Shown here piece after piece: positions 34,974 to 42,156 of a stretch of DNA of 64,000 bases (its first letter is position 1; each line of letters begins with the position of its first letter). The DNA comes from Chloroflexota bacterium (lineage in GTDB: Bacteria > Chloroflexota > Anaerolineae > Promineifilales > Promineifilaceae). A program made the position numbers and the translations under genes. The notes beneath the pieces are model-generated. The model was not told where the DNA came from. It was given only the letters and a program-made list of their open reading frames with translations, and did not search any database. The stretch covers positions 186,001 through 250,000 of the forward strand of contig JACTMP010000017.1 in assembly GCA_014584575.1 (NCBI GenBank). Reading direction: 5' to 3'.

Positions 34974-35028
34974 GTTTGTAGTAGGCGATTTATCGCCTTT
35001 TCACGGCGATAAATCGCCTACTACAAAC
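34974..35028. repeat. Perfect 24-bp stem hairpin (GTAGTAGGCGAT family)
   Basis: Arms 34974-34997 and 35005-35028 pair without mismatch around a seven-base loop. It begins four bases after the GGT-like stop codon. The arm shares TGTAGTAGGCGAT with the hypE-rny hairpin at 12,569. Confidence 0.85.
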
Positions 35029-35105
35029 CTGCAAGACCTTGATTTGAAATTGTGATACAATTCACGACAATTGGAACAGACAGGCAAAAGTGTAACAGGA
35101 ATCGT

Positions 35106-35663
35106 ATGACGCCCCCTGGCAATTCATCCAAACCAGTAACCACATCACTGCTGTCCCCCGTGACAAGCGGCTTTGAACCCAGTGCAGAACAGATAGCACG
35201 GGCAACCGCTTTGCGCCGGTTTAACCGGCTGTATGTGTATGTGCCGGTGGGGTTGGTCACGGCCGTTGTCCTGCTCATCACCCTTTATATGCTCATCCTG
35301 GCCATATTCAGGCCATCGCCAGAGCTGTACCTCTTCTTGTCCGGGCTGGCGGACTTTGTGCTGATCATGATGCTGCTGCCGCTGGTGTTGATCTTTGGGT
35401 TGATAATGACGGCTATCATTGGTGGTTACGTTTACTACAACTTTTTCATGGACGAGGCTGACCGGCCAATAACACCTGCGCCGCCATACGGCCGTATCCG
35501 CACCTTGCTCTGGCGCATTGACAGCCTGCTGCTCCTGATCATCCTACCCAAATTACGCCATTATAGCTACCGGATCACCCGTCCCCTCATCCGGTTCAAT
35601 GGCTGGTTTGCTTACATCCAATCATGGCTTAATACTTTGAGGAGATTGGTGATTAGAGATTAG
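35106..35663 (+). CDS. Small membrane protein, function unknown
   Basis: A 185-residue protein with two clear membrane helices (VYVPVGLVTAVVLLITLYMLILAIF and LADFVLIMMLLPLVLIFGLIMTAIIGGYVYY) and a third weaker hydrophobic stretch near IDSLLLLIILPKL. The N-terminal 45 residues are soluble and polar. ATG 35106 has AGGA at 35097-35100. The last residues (LVIRD) come from the tandem repeat that follows. No family was recognised. It may form a unit with the next small membrane protein gene. Confidence 0.7.
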   Translation: MTPPGNSSKPVTTSLLSPVTSGFEPSAEQIARATALRRFNRLYVYVPVGLVTAVVLLITLYMLILAIFRPSPELYLFLSGLADFVLIMMLLPLVLIFGLIMTAIIGGYVYYNFFMDEADRPITPAPPYGRIRTLLWRIDSLLLLIILPKLRHYSYRITRPLIRFNGWFAYIQSWLNTLRRLVIRD

Positions 35664-35714
35664 AGATTAGGGATTGGAGATTGGAGATTGACCAATCTCT
35701 AATCTCCAATCTCC
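35641..35714. repeat. Tandem GAGATTAG/CTAATCTC hairpin
   Basis: Six GAGATTAG/GAGATTGG units face AATCTCTAATCTCCAATCTCC. The left half encodes the end of the preceding protein. Confidence 0.85.
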
Positions 35715-35745
35715 CTATTTTATTGATAACGTGGAGAATAACTAC

Positions 35746-35976
35746 ATGTCCAACATCAATTGGAAAACAAAAGCAATGATTCTCGGCACGGTCGCGGGCG
35801 CGCTCATTGGCTTGGGCGCGGCTACCTTGTTCACCCGCAACGCCGGCAAAAGCGGCAACACCGACGCGCCCGAAGTGTCTACGGCCGAAGCGCTGGGGCT
35901 GGCTATCTCCATCATCGGCCTCGTGCGCGGCATTGCTTCACTGGCCGATGGTAAATCGAATAAGAAAAAGAAGTGA
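35746..35976 (+). CDS. Small membrane-associated protein (YtxH-like size and layout)
   Basis: A 76-residue protein with one hydrophobic, glycine-rich helix (MILGTVAGALIGLGAATLF) near the N-terminus, a middle soluble part and a second weak helix (ALGLAISIIGLVRGIASLA), ending in a lysine tail (KSNKKKK). ATG 35746 has GGAG at 35733-35736, while the GTG at 35731 overlaps it. The layout is like YtxH-type stress proteins, but the identity is not established. A repeat hairpin follows its stop. Confidence 0.7.
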   Translation: MSNINWKTKAMILGTVAGALIGLGAATLFTRNAGKSGNTDAPEVSTAEALGLAISIIGLVRGIASLADGKSNKKKK

Positions 35977-36030
35977 TGCGTGATGCGTGACCAGAAGGTT
36001 TTCACGCATCACGGATCACGCCTCACGCTC
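35973..36030. repeat. Tandem GATGCGTGA/TCACGCATC hairpin
   Basis: GTGATGCGTGATGCGTGA faces TTCACGCATCACGGATCACG. The same unit forms the hairpin at 38,229-38,281. Confidence 0.85.
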
Positions 36031-36041
36031 AGGTAGACATT

Positions 36042-36407
36042 ATGCCCAACATCGTGGTTGTAGATGACGACATCACCAATGTCCAATTGTTGCAGATGCT
36101 GCTGGAACTGGACGGTTTCAAAGTAAACGCCTGCACCAATATCCCGGAAGCCATTTCCCTCACAACCCCCTCCACCTTTGCCTTTGTGATTGACTGGCAC
36201 CTGGAACGCAATGCCAGTGGCTTAGATTTATTACGCGCTATTCGCCAGGGGGAAACGGCCGCAAAACAGGACACGGCCGTGATCATCTCCTCCGGCGACC
36301 ATCGCCGCGAACAAGAAGCGTTGGCAGCCGGGGCCAACCATTTCCTGCTCAAACCCTACCCGCCAGACGAATTATCCAAACTCCTGGCCTCCTTACTCAC
36401 TTCATAA
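36042..36407 (+). CDS. Stand-alone response regulator receiver domain
   Basis: A 121-residue CheY-like receiver with no output domain. It has the acidic pocket VVDDD (residues 6-10), the phospho-acceptor Asp in VIDWHLE (near residue 50), a Ser in IISSGDHR and the conserved Lys in FLLKPYPPDEL. It can receive phosphate from a kinase and signal through protein contact. The sensor kinase at 26,098 is a possible partner but lies 8 kb away. It follows two small membrane-protein genes and precedes the PHP gene. Confidence 0.93.
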   Translation: MPNIVVVDDDITNVQLLQMLLELDGFKVNACTNIPEAISLTTPSTFAFVIDWHLERNASGLDLLRAIRQGETAAKQDTAVIISSGDHRREQEALAAGANHFLLKPYPPDELSKLLASLLTS

Positions 36408-36433
36408 TTCATACTTCATAATTCATAATTCTC
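36404..36433 (+). repeat. Short tandem ATTCATAATTCAT repeat
   Basis: Four near-copies of TTCATAATTC extend from the receiver-gene stop codon into the gap. No mirrored half is present. Confidence 0.6.
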
Positions 36434-36448
36434 ATTAGGAAACACATC

Positions 36449-38233
36449 TTGGCTACAAAAACAGGTCGGCGACACGGCCGTACCACACATAAAAACAATA
36501 CTCCCTCCCGACAATGGCGGCGCATGGACTTACACCTGCACACGCCTGGCTCCAACGACTACCAGCAGCCAGAAATCACCTATCTGGACATTTTGCGCCA
36601 GGCCGAAATACGCGGCCTGGACATCATCGCCTTCACCGACCATAACACTATGGCCGGCTTTGCCGCCATGAAGAAAGAAATCGAGCAGTTGCTCTGGCTG
36701 GAAGAGCGGCGGCGCATTGAGCCGGACGAAAAACGGCGGCTGGACGAATACAGGCGGCTGCTCACCAAAATCCTGGTGCTGCCCGGTTTTGAATTCACGG
36801 CGACCTTTGGCTTCCATATCCTGGGCATCTTTCCTTCGGAAACACCGGTCAGCCTTTTGGAGCATTTGCTCCTCACGCTGAAAGTGCCGCCCCAGGTACT
36901 CCACCAGGGCAGCGCCAATGTGGGCGCGACCAGCGACGTGTTAACCGCTTATCGCGTCATCCACGATGCCGGGGGCATCGTTATTGCCGCTCACGCCAAT
37001 TCCGGCAACGGCGTGGCCATGCGTGGGTTGGACTTTGGCGGCCAAACGCGCATTGCTTACACCCAGGACCCCTATCTGCACGCCCTGGAAATAACCGACC
37101 TGGACAAACGGGGCTTCACCACCCGCCGCTTTTTTGATGGCTCCAAGCCGGAATATCCACGACCCATGCGCTGCATTCAAGGCTCAGACGCGCACCGGCT
37201 GCTGCGCGACCCGGCGCAGCCCAAACATTTGGGCGTGGGCGAACGGGTGACGGAGATTTTGCTGCCAGAATTGACGTTTGAGGCGTTGGCGGCGGTGTTG
37301 AAGGGAAATGATTTGTCGTTGACACGGCCGTATCGCGGCCCGGCCAACCCCATTGATTTTGTGCAACTGGCGCAGGAGGAAGGGGAATCCATCGTTCAGG
37401 CGTTTCATGCCAGCCTGGTGCAGCGGGGCGGGCATCAAGACCGCATCTTGCAAGACATTTGCGCCATGGCCAACACCAACGGCGGCGCGATTTATGTGGG
37501 CGTCAGCGCCGACCCGAAGGTGAAACCGGAAGGGGTGAAGGAGGCGGGTAAGGCGGTGGAGAAATTGCTGACGGCCGTGAGCAACCGCATCACCCCCACC
37601 CCCGACATCCACATAGACACCCTGCCCTCACGCGGCGCACAAATTGTGCGCATCACCGTGCAGCCCGGCAGCGATGCCCCCTACGCCATAGATGACAACA
37701 AGTTTTACGTGCGTGACGAATCGGACACGAGTCTGGCAGTGCGGGACGAAATTGTGCGCCTGGTGGAACGCGGCCTGCGCCATGAATCGCCAGAGCCGGT
37801 AGCGGCCCTGCCGCCGCTGCCCGCCCCGGAATTGCCGATTGCGCCGGTGGTGACGGCCGTGAAGCCCGACAGCAAATCCACCAAACAAATCGAACCCCCG
37901 CGCACCGGCGTGGAAGTGGTGGAAAGCGAAAAACGCAACGGCACCTACTACCACACCGTGCGCGATTTACGCAATGGCAGCCTGATTAAAAACGTCACCC
38001 GCTCCTCGGCGCGCAAACTGTGGCATTACGCCATCTCCCAGGTGGAAGCCGGGCAGCCCAAACCGAAAGAGATCAAATGGCAGGGCAACATCGCCCTCAT
38101 CAACAAGCGCGAAAAAGATGACAACATCTGGTACGACCTGGCTCTGCGCGAAGGGGACACCGTTCATATCTACTACGGCGTGACAGACAGCGGGTTGAAT
38201 GATGCCTGGCTGGCGTTAATAGAGGGAACGTGA
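36449..38233 (+). CDS. PHP-domain / AlbA-2 (Schlafen-like) fusion protein
   Basis: A 594-residue fusion. Residues about 28-300 form a PHP metal-phosphoesterase domain, with DLHLHTPGS, FTDHNT, GFEFTATFGFH, AAHANSG and GSDAHRLL as metal-binding stretches. Residues about 310-440 form an AlbA_2/Schlafen-type nucleic-acid binding domain (ILQDICAMANTNGGAIYVGV, KFYVRDESDT). The C-terminal 120 residues (YHTVRDLRNGSLIKNVTRSSARKLWHYAI) are a basic domain I do not recognise. It starts at TTG 36449 with AGGA eight bases upstream. It might be a nuclease or a defence-like effector on nucleic acid; the role is not known. Confidence 0.85.
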   Translation: MATKTGRRHGRTTHKNNTPSRQWRRMDLHLHTPGSNDYQQPEITYLDILRQAEIRGLDIIAFTDHNTMAGFAAMKKEIEQLLWLEERRRIEPDEKRRLDEYRRLLTKILVLPGFEFTATFGFHILGIFPSETPVSLLEHLLLTLKVPPQVLHQGSANVGATSDVLTAYRVIHDAGGIVIAAHANSGNGVAMRGLDFGGQTRIAYTQDPYLHALEITDLDKRGFTTRRFFDGSKPEYPRPMRCIQGSDAHRLLRDPAQPKHLGVGERVTEILLPELTFEALAAVLKGNDLSLTRPYRGPANPIDFVQLAQEEGESIVQAFHASLVQRGGHQDRILQDICAMANTNGGAIYVGVSADPKVKPEGVKEAGKAVEKLLTAVSNRITPTPDIHIDTLPSRGAQIVRITVQPGSDAPYAIDDNKFYVRDESDTSLAVRDEIVRLVERGLRHESPEPVAALPPLPAPELPIAPVVTAVKPDSKSTKQIEPPRTGVEVVESEKRNGTYYHTVRDLRNGSLIKNVTRSSARKLWHYAISQVEAGQPKPKEIKWQGNIALINKREKDDNIWYDLALREGDTVHIYYGVTDSGLNDAWLALIEGT

Positions 38234-38281
38234 TGCGTGATGTGTGACCTGTTTGTTCACGCATCACGCATCACGCATCAC
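38229..38281. repeat. Tandem GATGCGTGA/TCACGCATCA hairpin
   Basis: GTGATGCGTGATGTGTGA faces TTCACGCATCACGCATCACGCATCACG. It fills the gap between the PHP fusion gene and mog. Confidence 0.85.
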
Positions 38282-38282
38282 G

Positions 38283-38780
38283 ATGAACATCGGCATTCTC
38301 ACCATCAGCGACCGGGGGGCGGCGGGGGAGTATGAAGACCGCAGCGGGCCAATCATTGCCGCCAAACTGCGGGCGCATACTTCCTGGCCCATCACCCATC
38401 AGACCGTCATCCCCGATGATTTTGAGACCATTGTGGCCGTACTGACCCGCTGGTGCGACGAAGGGGTAAACCTGCTGCTGACCAGCGGCGGCACCGGTTT
38501 TGCCCCGCGTGATGTGACCCCAGAAGCGACGAAACGGGTGATTGAGCGGGAAACGCCGGGCATTGTGGAGACATTACGGGCGGAGAGTTTGAAAATTACC
38601 CGCCACGCCATGTTGTCGCGGGCGGTGGCAGGTATACGGGGGCAAACGTTGATCATCAACCTGCCCGGCAGCCCCAAAGCGGCGCGAGAAAACCTGGAAA
38701 TCCTCCTCCCCGTCCTGCCCCACGCTCTGGAACTGCTCACAGACGCGCCGGACACAGAAAGTGGTCATCGTTCAGTGTAG
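38283..38780 (+). CDS. mog: MoaB/Mog-family molybdopterin adenylyltransferase
   Basis: A 165-residue protein of the MoaB/Mog fold that adenylates molybdopterin before molybdenum insertion. The signature LTSGGTGFAPRDVTPEAT near residues 67-84 binds molybdopterin, and ISDRGAAGEYEDRSGP at the start is conserved. ATG 38283 is the correct start; the frame from 38244 lies in the repeat. The last 43 codons are duplicated, with about 90 percent identity, at 39,655-39,783, beyond a toxin-antitoxin pair. Whether MoaB or Mog is the better name cannot be settled by eye. Confidence 0.92.
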   Translation: MNIGILTISDRGAAGEYEDRSGPIIAAKLRAHTSWPITHQTVIPDDFETIVAVLTRWCDEGVNLLLTSGGTGFAPRDVTPEATKRVIERETPGIVETLRAESLKITRHAMLSRAVAGIRGQTLIINLPGSPKAARENLEILLPVLPHALELLTDAPDTESGHRSV

Positions 38781-38954
38781 TTTTAAGGGATAGCCCACAG
38801 GCGGACTGTGCCGCCGGACACATAAACAAAATGGTAACGGCCGTACTTCTTCCCACCAGTAGCATCACGGCCGTGCCCTGTTTGGTCAGCGTTTTGTTTT
38901 AGAATGATTAACCTTTATAATGCTGTTGGCTAACGAATGTTTTGCGGTGTAGCA
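38781..38954. other. mog to BrnT intergenic region
   Basis: It holds two ACGGCCGT octamers and a promoter near 38,894-38,921. The region between mog and the promoter shows no coding signal. Confidence 0.5.
38894..38921 (+). promoter_or_regulatory. Sigma70-like promoter for the BrnT-like operon
   Basis: TTGTTT at 38894-38899 and TATAAT at 38916-38921 are spaced by 16 bases, 34 bases upstream of the BrnT start. It is one of the best consensus matches seen by eye in this region. Confidence 0.6.
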
Positions 38955-39224
38955 ATGAAACAATATCGCTTCTGGTGGGACGAAATTAACATTGAGCATA
39001 TCGCCAATCATGGTGTTGAACCCTATGAAGCAGAAGAACTGCTTGATGATGAACCGCTCATACTCAGGGCAGGAGAAGGTAAGTATGCTGCCTATGGTCA
39101 AACAGACGGCGGACGGTATTTGTTAGTGGTTTATACCGTCAAACCAGACGATCGTTTGCGGGTGATCACCGCTCGTGACCTGACACCCGCGGAGAAGAAA
39201 CGGCTTAAACGGCGGAGAAAGTAA
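38955..39224 (+). CDS. BrnT-like toxin of a toxin-antitoxin pair
   Basis: An 89-residue protein that fits the BrnT family of ribonuclease toxins (RelE-like fold): FWWDEINIEHIANHGVEPYEAEELL at the start, GGRYLLVVYTVKPDDRLRVITARDLT in the middle and a lysine/arginine-rich tail (KKRLKRRRK). ATG 38955 (MKQYRFWW) is preferred over 38937. The antitoxin gene follows after one base. The pair lies inside the segment flanked by two mog 3' ends, next to the integron. In known systems BrnT inhibits translation when not bound by BrnA. Confidence 0.85.
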   Translation: MKQYRFWWDEINIEHIANHGVEPYEAEELLDDEPLILRAGEGKYAAYGQTDGGRYLLVVYTVKPDDRLRVITARDLTPAEKKRLKRRRK

Positions 39225-39225
39225 A

Positions 39226-39501
39226 ATGGCAAAATTACCAGAATTCAAAACCGATAATGAAATGGCCGTATGGTTTGACACGCACGATACGGCCGAATTG
39301 ATGGACGAGATGGCGGTTGTGGTAAAGGACTTTGAACTCATGCGCACCACCTTTGCCACACGGCCGTTGGACATTCGGGTTCGCTCAGACCATTTTGCTG
39401 CTATTCAGGAGATAGCCGAAAGAAAAGGCATTCCCTATCAGATGTTGGTACAAGAGTGGCTGTTTGAGAAGTTGAACGAAGAAGTTCCTGAACGGGTATA
39501 A
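39226..39501 (+). CDS. Antitoxin of the BrnT-like pair (CopG/BrnA-like)
   Basis: A 91-residue protein starting one base after the toxin stop. The C-terminal 40 residues (RPLDIRVRSDHFAAIQEIAERKGIPYQMLVQEWLFEKL) look like a ribbon-helix-helix DNA-binding domain of the CopG/BrnA type, while the N-terminal acidic part (FDTHDTAELMDEM) would wrap the toxin. Antitoxins of this type repress their own promoter. Its order, toxin first, is typical for BrnTA. Confidence 0.85.
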   Translation: MAKLPEFKTDNEMAVWFDTHDTAELMDEMAVVVKDFELMRTTFATRPLDIRVRSDHFAAIQEIAERKGIPYQMLVQEWLFEKLNEEVPERV

Positions 39502-39555
39502 ATTGACCCGGCGGGTAGCAGTGAGCAGGCCCTTCGTTGGCGTAACATTTCTATG

Positions 39556-39583
39556 GACGGCCGTACCAATTGGGGTACGGCCG
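39556..39583 (+). terminator. Rho-independent terminator after the toxin-antitoxin pair
   Basis: ACGGCCGTACC pairs with GGTACGGCCGT around AATTGG, followed by TTTTGTTT. The arms contain the ACGGCCGT octamer. Confidence 0.7.
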
Positions 39584-39654
39584 TTTTGTTTGGTGATTAG
39601 TTGTATGACAACTTCTCTCTAGTTTGCCAGTTTAGTCACCACCTTTCTTTGATC

Positions 39655-39783
39655 ATCATCAACCTGCCCGGCAGCCCCAAAGCGGTGCGGGAAAACCTGG
39701 AAATCCTCCTGCCCGTCCTGCCCCACGCCCTGGAACTGCTCACAGACGCGCCGGGCACGGAAAACGACCACCGCTCAGTGTGA
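39655..39783 (+). pseudogene. Duplicated 3' end of mog
   Basis: This 129-base stretch matches 38,652-38,780 at roughly 90 percent by eye and in the same frame (INLPGSPKAVRENLEIL to HRSV, stop TGA). It has no start and ends at its own stop. The two copies are 1003 bases apart and enclose the BrnT-like pair. The divergence shows it is not a recent internal duplication; it may have come from a related allele. Confidence 0.85.
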
Positions 39784-39836
39784 GTCTGGTGGATTCCCTG
39801 AAGTTGAGCGATTTCAGGCCAGATTGAGCCAGAGTA

Positions 39837-40800
39837 TCAACCATCCAACGGGCTGCGCACACCTAACGGCCCTTTGTTCATCACGTGGGTATAAACCATG
39901 GTCGTCTTCACATCTTTGTGCCCCAACAATTCCTGCACTGTGCGAACATCATAGCCTGCTTCCAGCAAATGGGCAGCAAAACAATGGCGGAAGGTATGCG
40001 GGCCAACCGGTTTGGCAAACCCTGCCTCTTTGGCCGCTCGGCGCACCGCTTTTTGCAGGCCACTTTCATCCAGATGGTGGCGTCTGGTCACGCCAGAACG
40101 GGGGCCCTTAGACAGTTTATTCGCCGGAAAGAGATACTGCCAGCCCCACTCCCGGCCGGCGTTGGGGTATTTGCGCGCCAGGGCATCTGGCAAATACACA
40201 TCGCCATATCCTAACTTCAGGTCCTGTTGGTGCAGTAGACGAGCGCTTTCCAACTGCTGCGGCAACGACACTGTCAGCGAAGATGGCAGCAACGTGACGC
40301 GGTCTTTAAAGCCTTTAGCATCACGGACGATGATATGCTGCTGGCCAAAGTCAACATCCTTAACGCACAAACGGAGGCACTCCATCAGACGCAGGCCACT
40401 GCCGTAAAGCAATTGAGCCATCAGTCGGTACGTACCAGAGAGGTGGGCAATGAGGCGGCGGGTTTCTTCCTGGCTAAGAACTGATAGGTAGGCGCTGCGG
40501 CTTCCTGGCCCAGACGACTTCTACCTTTTCCAGCGGCTGCTGCAACACCTCCCGGTATAAAAAGAGGAGGGCGCTGAGGGCCTGGTTTTGAGTAGAGGCG
40601 GCCACCTGCCCTTCTAGCGCCAGGTGCGTGAGAAAGGCTTCGATTTCAGCAGCCCCCATTTCGCGGGGGTGGCGCTTATCATGAAAAAGGATATAGCGGC
40701 GAATCCAGTGGATATACGTCTGCTCCGTCCGATAAGCGTAATGCCGGACACGAAGAGCGTCCGCTACCTGATCCAGCAACTTCTTGGGTGGATTATCCAT
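39837..40800 (-). pseudogene. intI: Integron integrase IntI, frameshifted
   Basis: A tyrosine recombinase split in two frames. The N-terminal part (start ATG 40800, Shine-Dalgarno GGAGG six bases before it) ends at PQRLPISS; the C-terminal part opens in the other frame with [37 protein letters not shown] single extra base near 40,482-40,492 separates them. The integron-integrase-specific region is present ([37 protein letters not shown]), with catalytic Arg in GSGLRL, Lys in RDAKG, HTFRH and [13 protein letters not shown] holding the Tyr. The gene faces away from the cassettes, as in known integrons. As assembled it should be inactive unless recoding or an assembly error applies. Confidence 0.9.
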
Positions 40801-41249
40801 TATTGACCTCCAGATTGTTTGACCGGGCACGAATAAATGTTTTATACTACAATCAGTTATCGGCCAGACAGTGTGCAGTATAAGATGCCTGACATTATAC
40901 GGACAAATGTTCTACCTAACAATACCCAATTCTCGTGTAGCGCCGTTACTTAAATGGAAAAGGTATCCATATAACACGACTTTTGCACCTTAAAAATGAT
41001 TATGCGGCGGCTGAGGTGCTGGTCATTTAAGGTTTCGTCTGACCACGCCGCATCAATCCTGGATCGTTAGTCGGGCCGCTGCTGAGGCCATTTTTTAAGG
41101 TTTTGGCACGGTGAAGGCCAGCGGTTGCGGTTGATTTTCTTGGCGAAAGTTGGCGCAGGTTTGGGTGAAGGTTGAGGCGTTGGATGGGAAACGGCCGTTC
41201 GCTCTTCAGTTCAATGTCAGTGCATTCCAAAAACCAAAGGATTTACAAA
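40801..41249. other. Integrase-cassette intergenic region, candidate attI
   Basis: No gene. It holds the integrase ribosome binding site, a cassette-facing promoter, CCTAAC at about 40,914 and the heptamer GTTAGTC at 41066-41072, which equals the R' box of the last attC site. GTTGGAT at about 41,189 also fits the GTTRRRY consensus. One of these is presumably the attI crossover, but which cannot be proven by eye. Confidence 0.4.
40819..40848 (+). promoter_or_regulatory. Candidate cassette promoter (Pc-like)
   Basis: TTGACC at 40819-40824 and TATACT at 40843-40848 with an 18-base spacer point towards the cassettes. Its position between the integrase start and the first cassette is where Pc lies in many integrons. 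Confidence 0.55.
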
Positions 41250-42140
41250 ATGAGACTTGTCAATAAAATGATCGTGGTAATTCTACTAATGCTGATCATG
41301 GTAGCTTGCACATCAACAGAAAGTGTGCCGTTGTCCGTGAATTCCGAAACCGAGATTGAAGATGAATCTTTTCCTTTAATCTCTGAAGATATAGTTCATT
41401 CAACACCAGATCAAATAACCGCAAGCTCTGAGATCGCCCAAACAGAAATTTCCTCTCTCGCTACTGATAGTTTGTGCTTCGTATTTATCTCCGAACGCGC
41501 CGAACAGTTAGGTGGAATGCCTACGCCGGTAGAAAACCTTTACCTGGCCAAGGATGGTACTATTCAACATAGCCAAGAGACTAATGATGACTTTATTCTT
41601 ACGTTAAGACAAGGTAGCGGAAACACATTGGACATATTACAACAGTTAGAGCTAGTGGAATCACTGACCGGAGACTCGCAATCCAGTGATACAGCAAATC
41701 AAGGGCTAATAGTCACAGAGTATTATGGACCCACGGTAACTTTCGAGATGGTTGACTGCGACGGCTCATCAAGACGTATCATTTTTCCTGTAAACGAAAT
41801 CCCTGAAGAAGTTGAGCGGATACTATTAACTATTAGACAACTTGCAGAAACTGTACCGCTTGTAAGGTTATCGGAAGGACACCAATTTATTCGTAGCCAA
41901 AAGCTTTCATCTGAGAAAGAGGAGCAACTGCGGGAGGCCGCTCTGGTTGTTGATATTGACAATCAGCAATTGGCAAGCGCCCCATTTATTGAGGAGGGGA
42001 TGACTTATGAAAGAAGATTGATTTTAGTCTCATCGCAAAACCTGTATGGAAGTATACCGTTGTCTTTTATACACGGAAGAAGCGGGCATATTTCTATTGA
42101 TCAAGACGTTTTTCAAATAAGACATTTGCTAGTTAAATGA
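41250..42140 (+). CDS. Cassette-encoded lipoprotein, function unknown
   Basis: A 296-residue protein with a lipoprotein-like signal (MRLVNKMIVVILLMLIMVAC). Residues after Cys are acidic and Ser/Thr-rich, then a globular region follows (CFVFISERAEQLGG, VTFEMVDCDGSSRRIIFPV). AAAGGA at 41236-41241 is a good ribosome binding site, so ATG 41250 is chosen over 41172. The gene is AT-richer than its surroundings and has no ACGGCCGT. It lies 16 bases before the CLCA-like gene, probably the same cassette and transcript. I do not recognise a family; the -3 lipobox residue Met is unusual. Confidence 0.75.
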   Translation: MRLVNKMIVVILLMLIMVACTSTESVPLSVNSETEIEDESFPLISEDIVHSTPDQITASSEIAQTEISSLATDSLCFVFISERAEQLGGMPTPVENLYLAKDGTIQHSQETNDDFILTLRQGSGNTLDILQQLELVESLTGDSQSSDTANQGLIVTEYYGPTVTFEMVDCDGSSRRIIFPVNEIPEEVERILLTIRQLAETVPLVRLSEGHQFIRSQKLSSEKEEQLREAALVVDIDNQQLASAPFIEEGMTYERRLILVSSQNLYGSIPLSFIHGRSGHISIDQDVFQIRHLLVK

Positions 42141-42156
42141 TTGTGGGAGGAACAAT

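Noticed and set aside
38652-39783. Simple insertion sequence between the mog copies
   Set aside because: There is no transposase or terminal inverted repeats, and the direct repeats are long and diverged, unlike target-site duplications.
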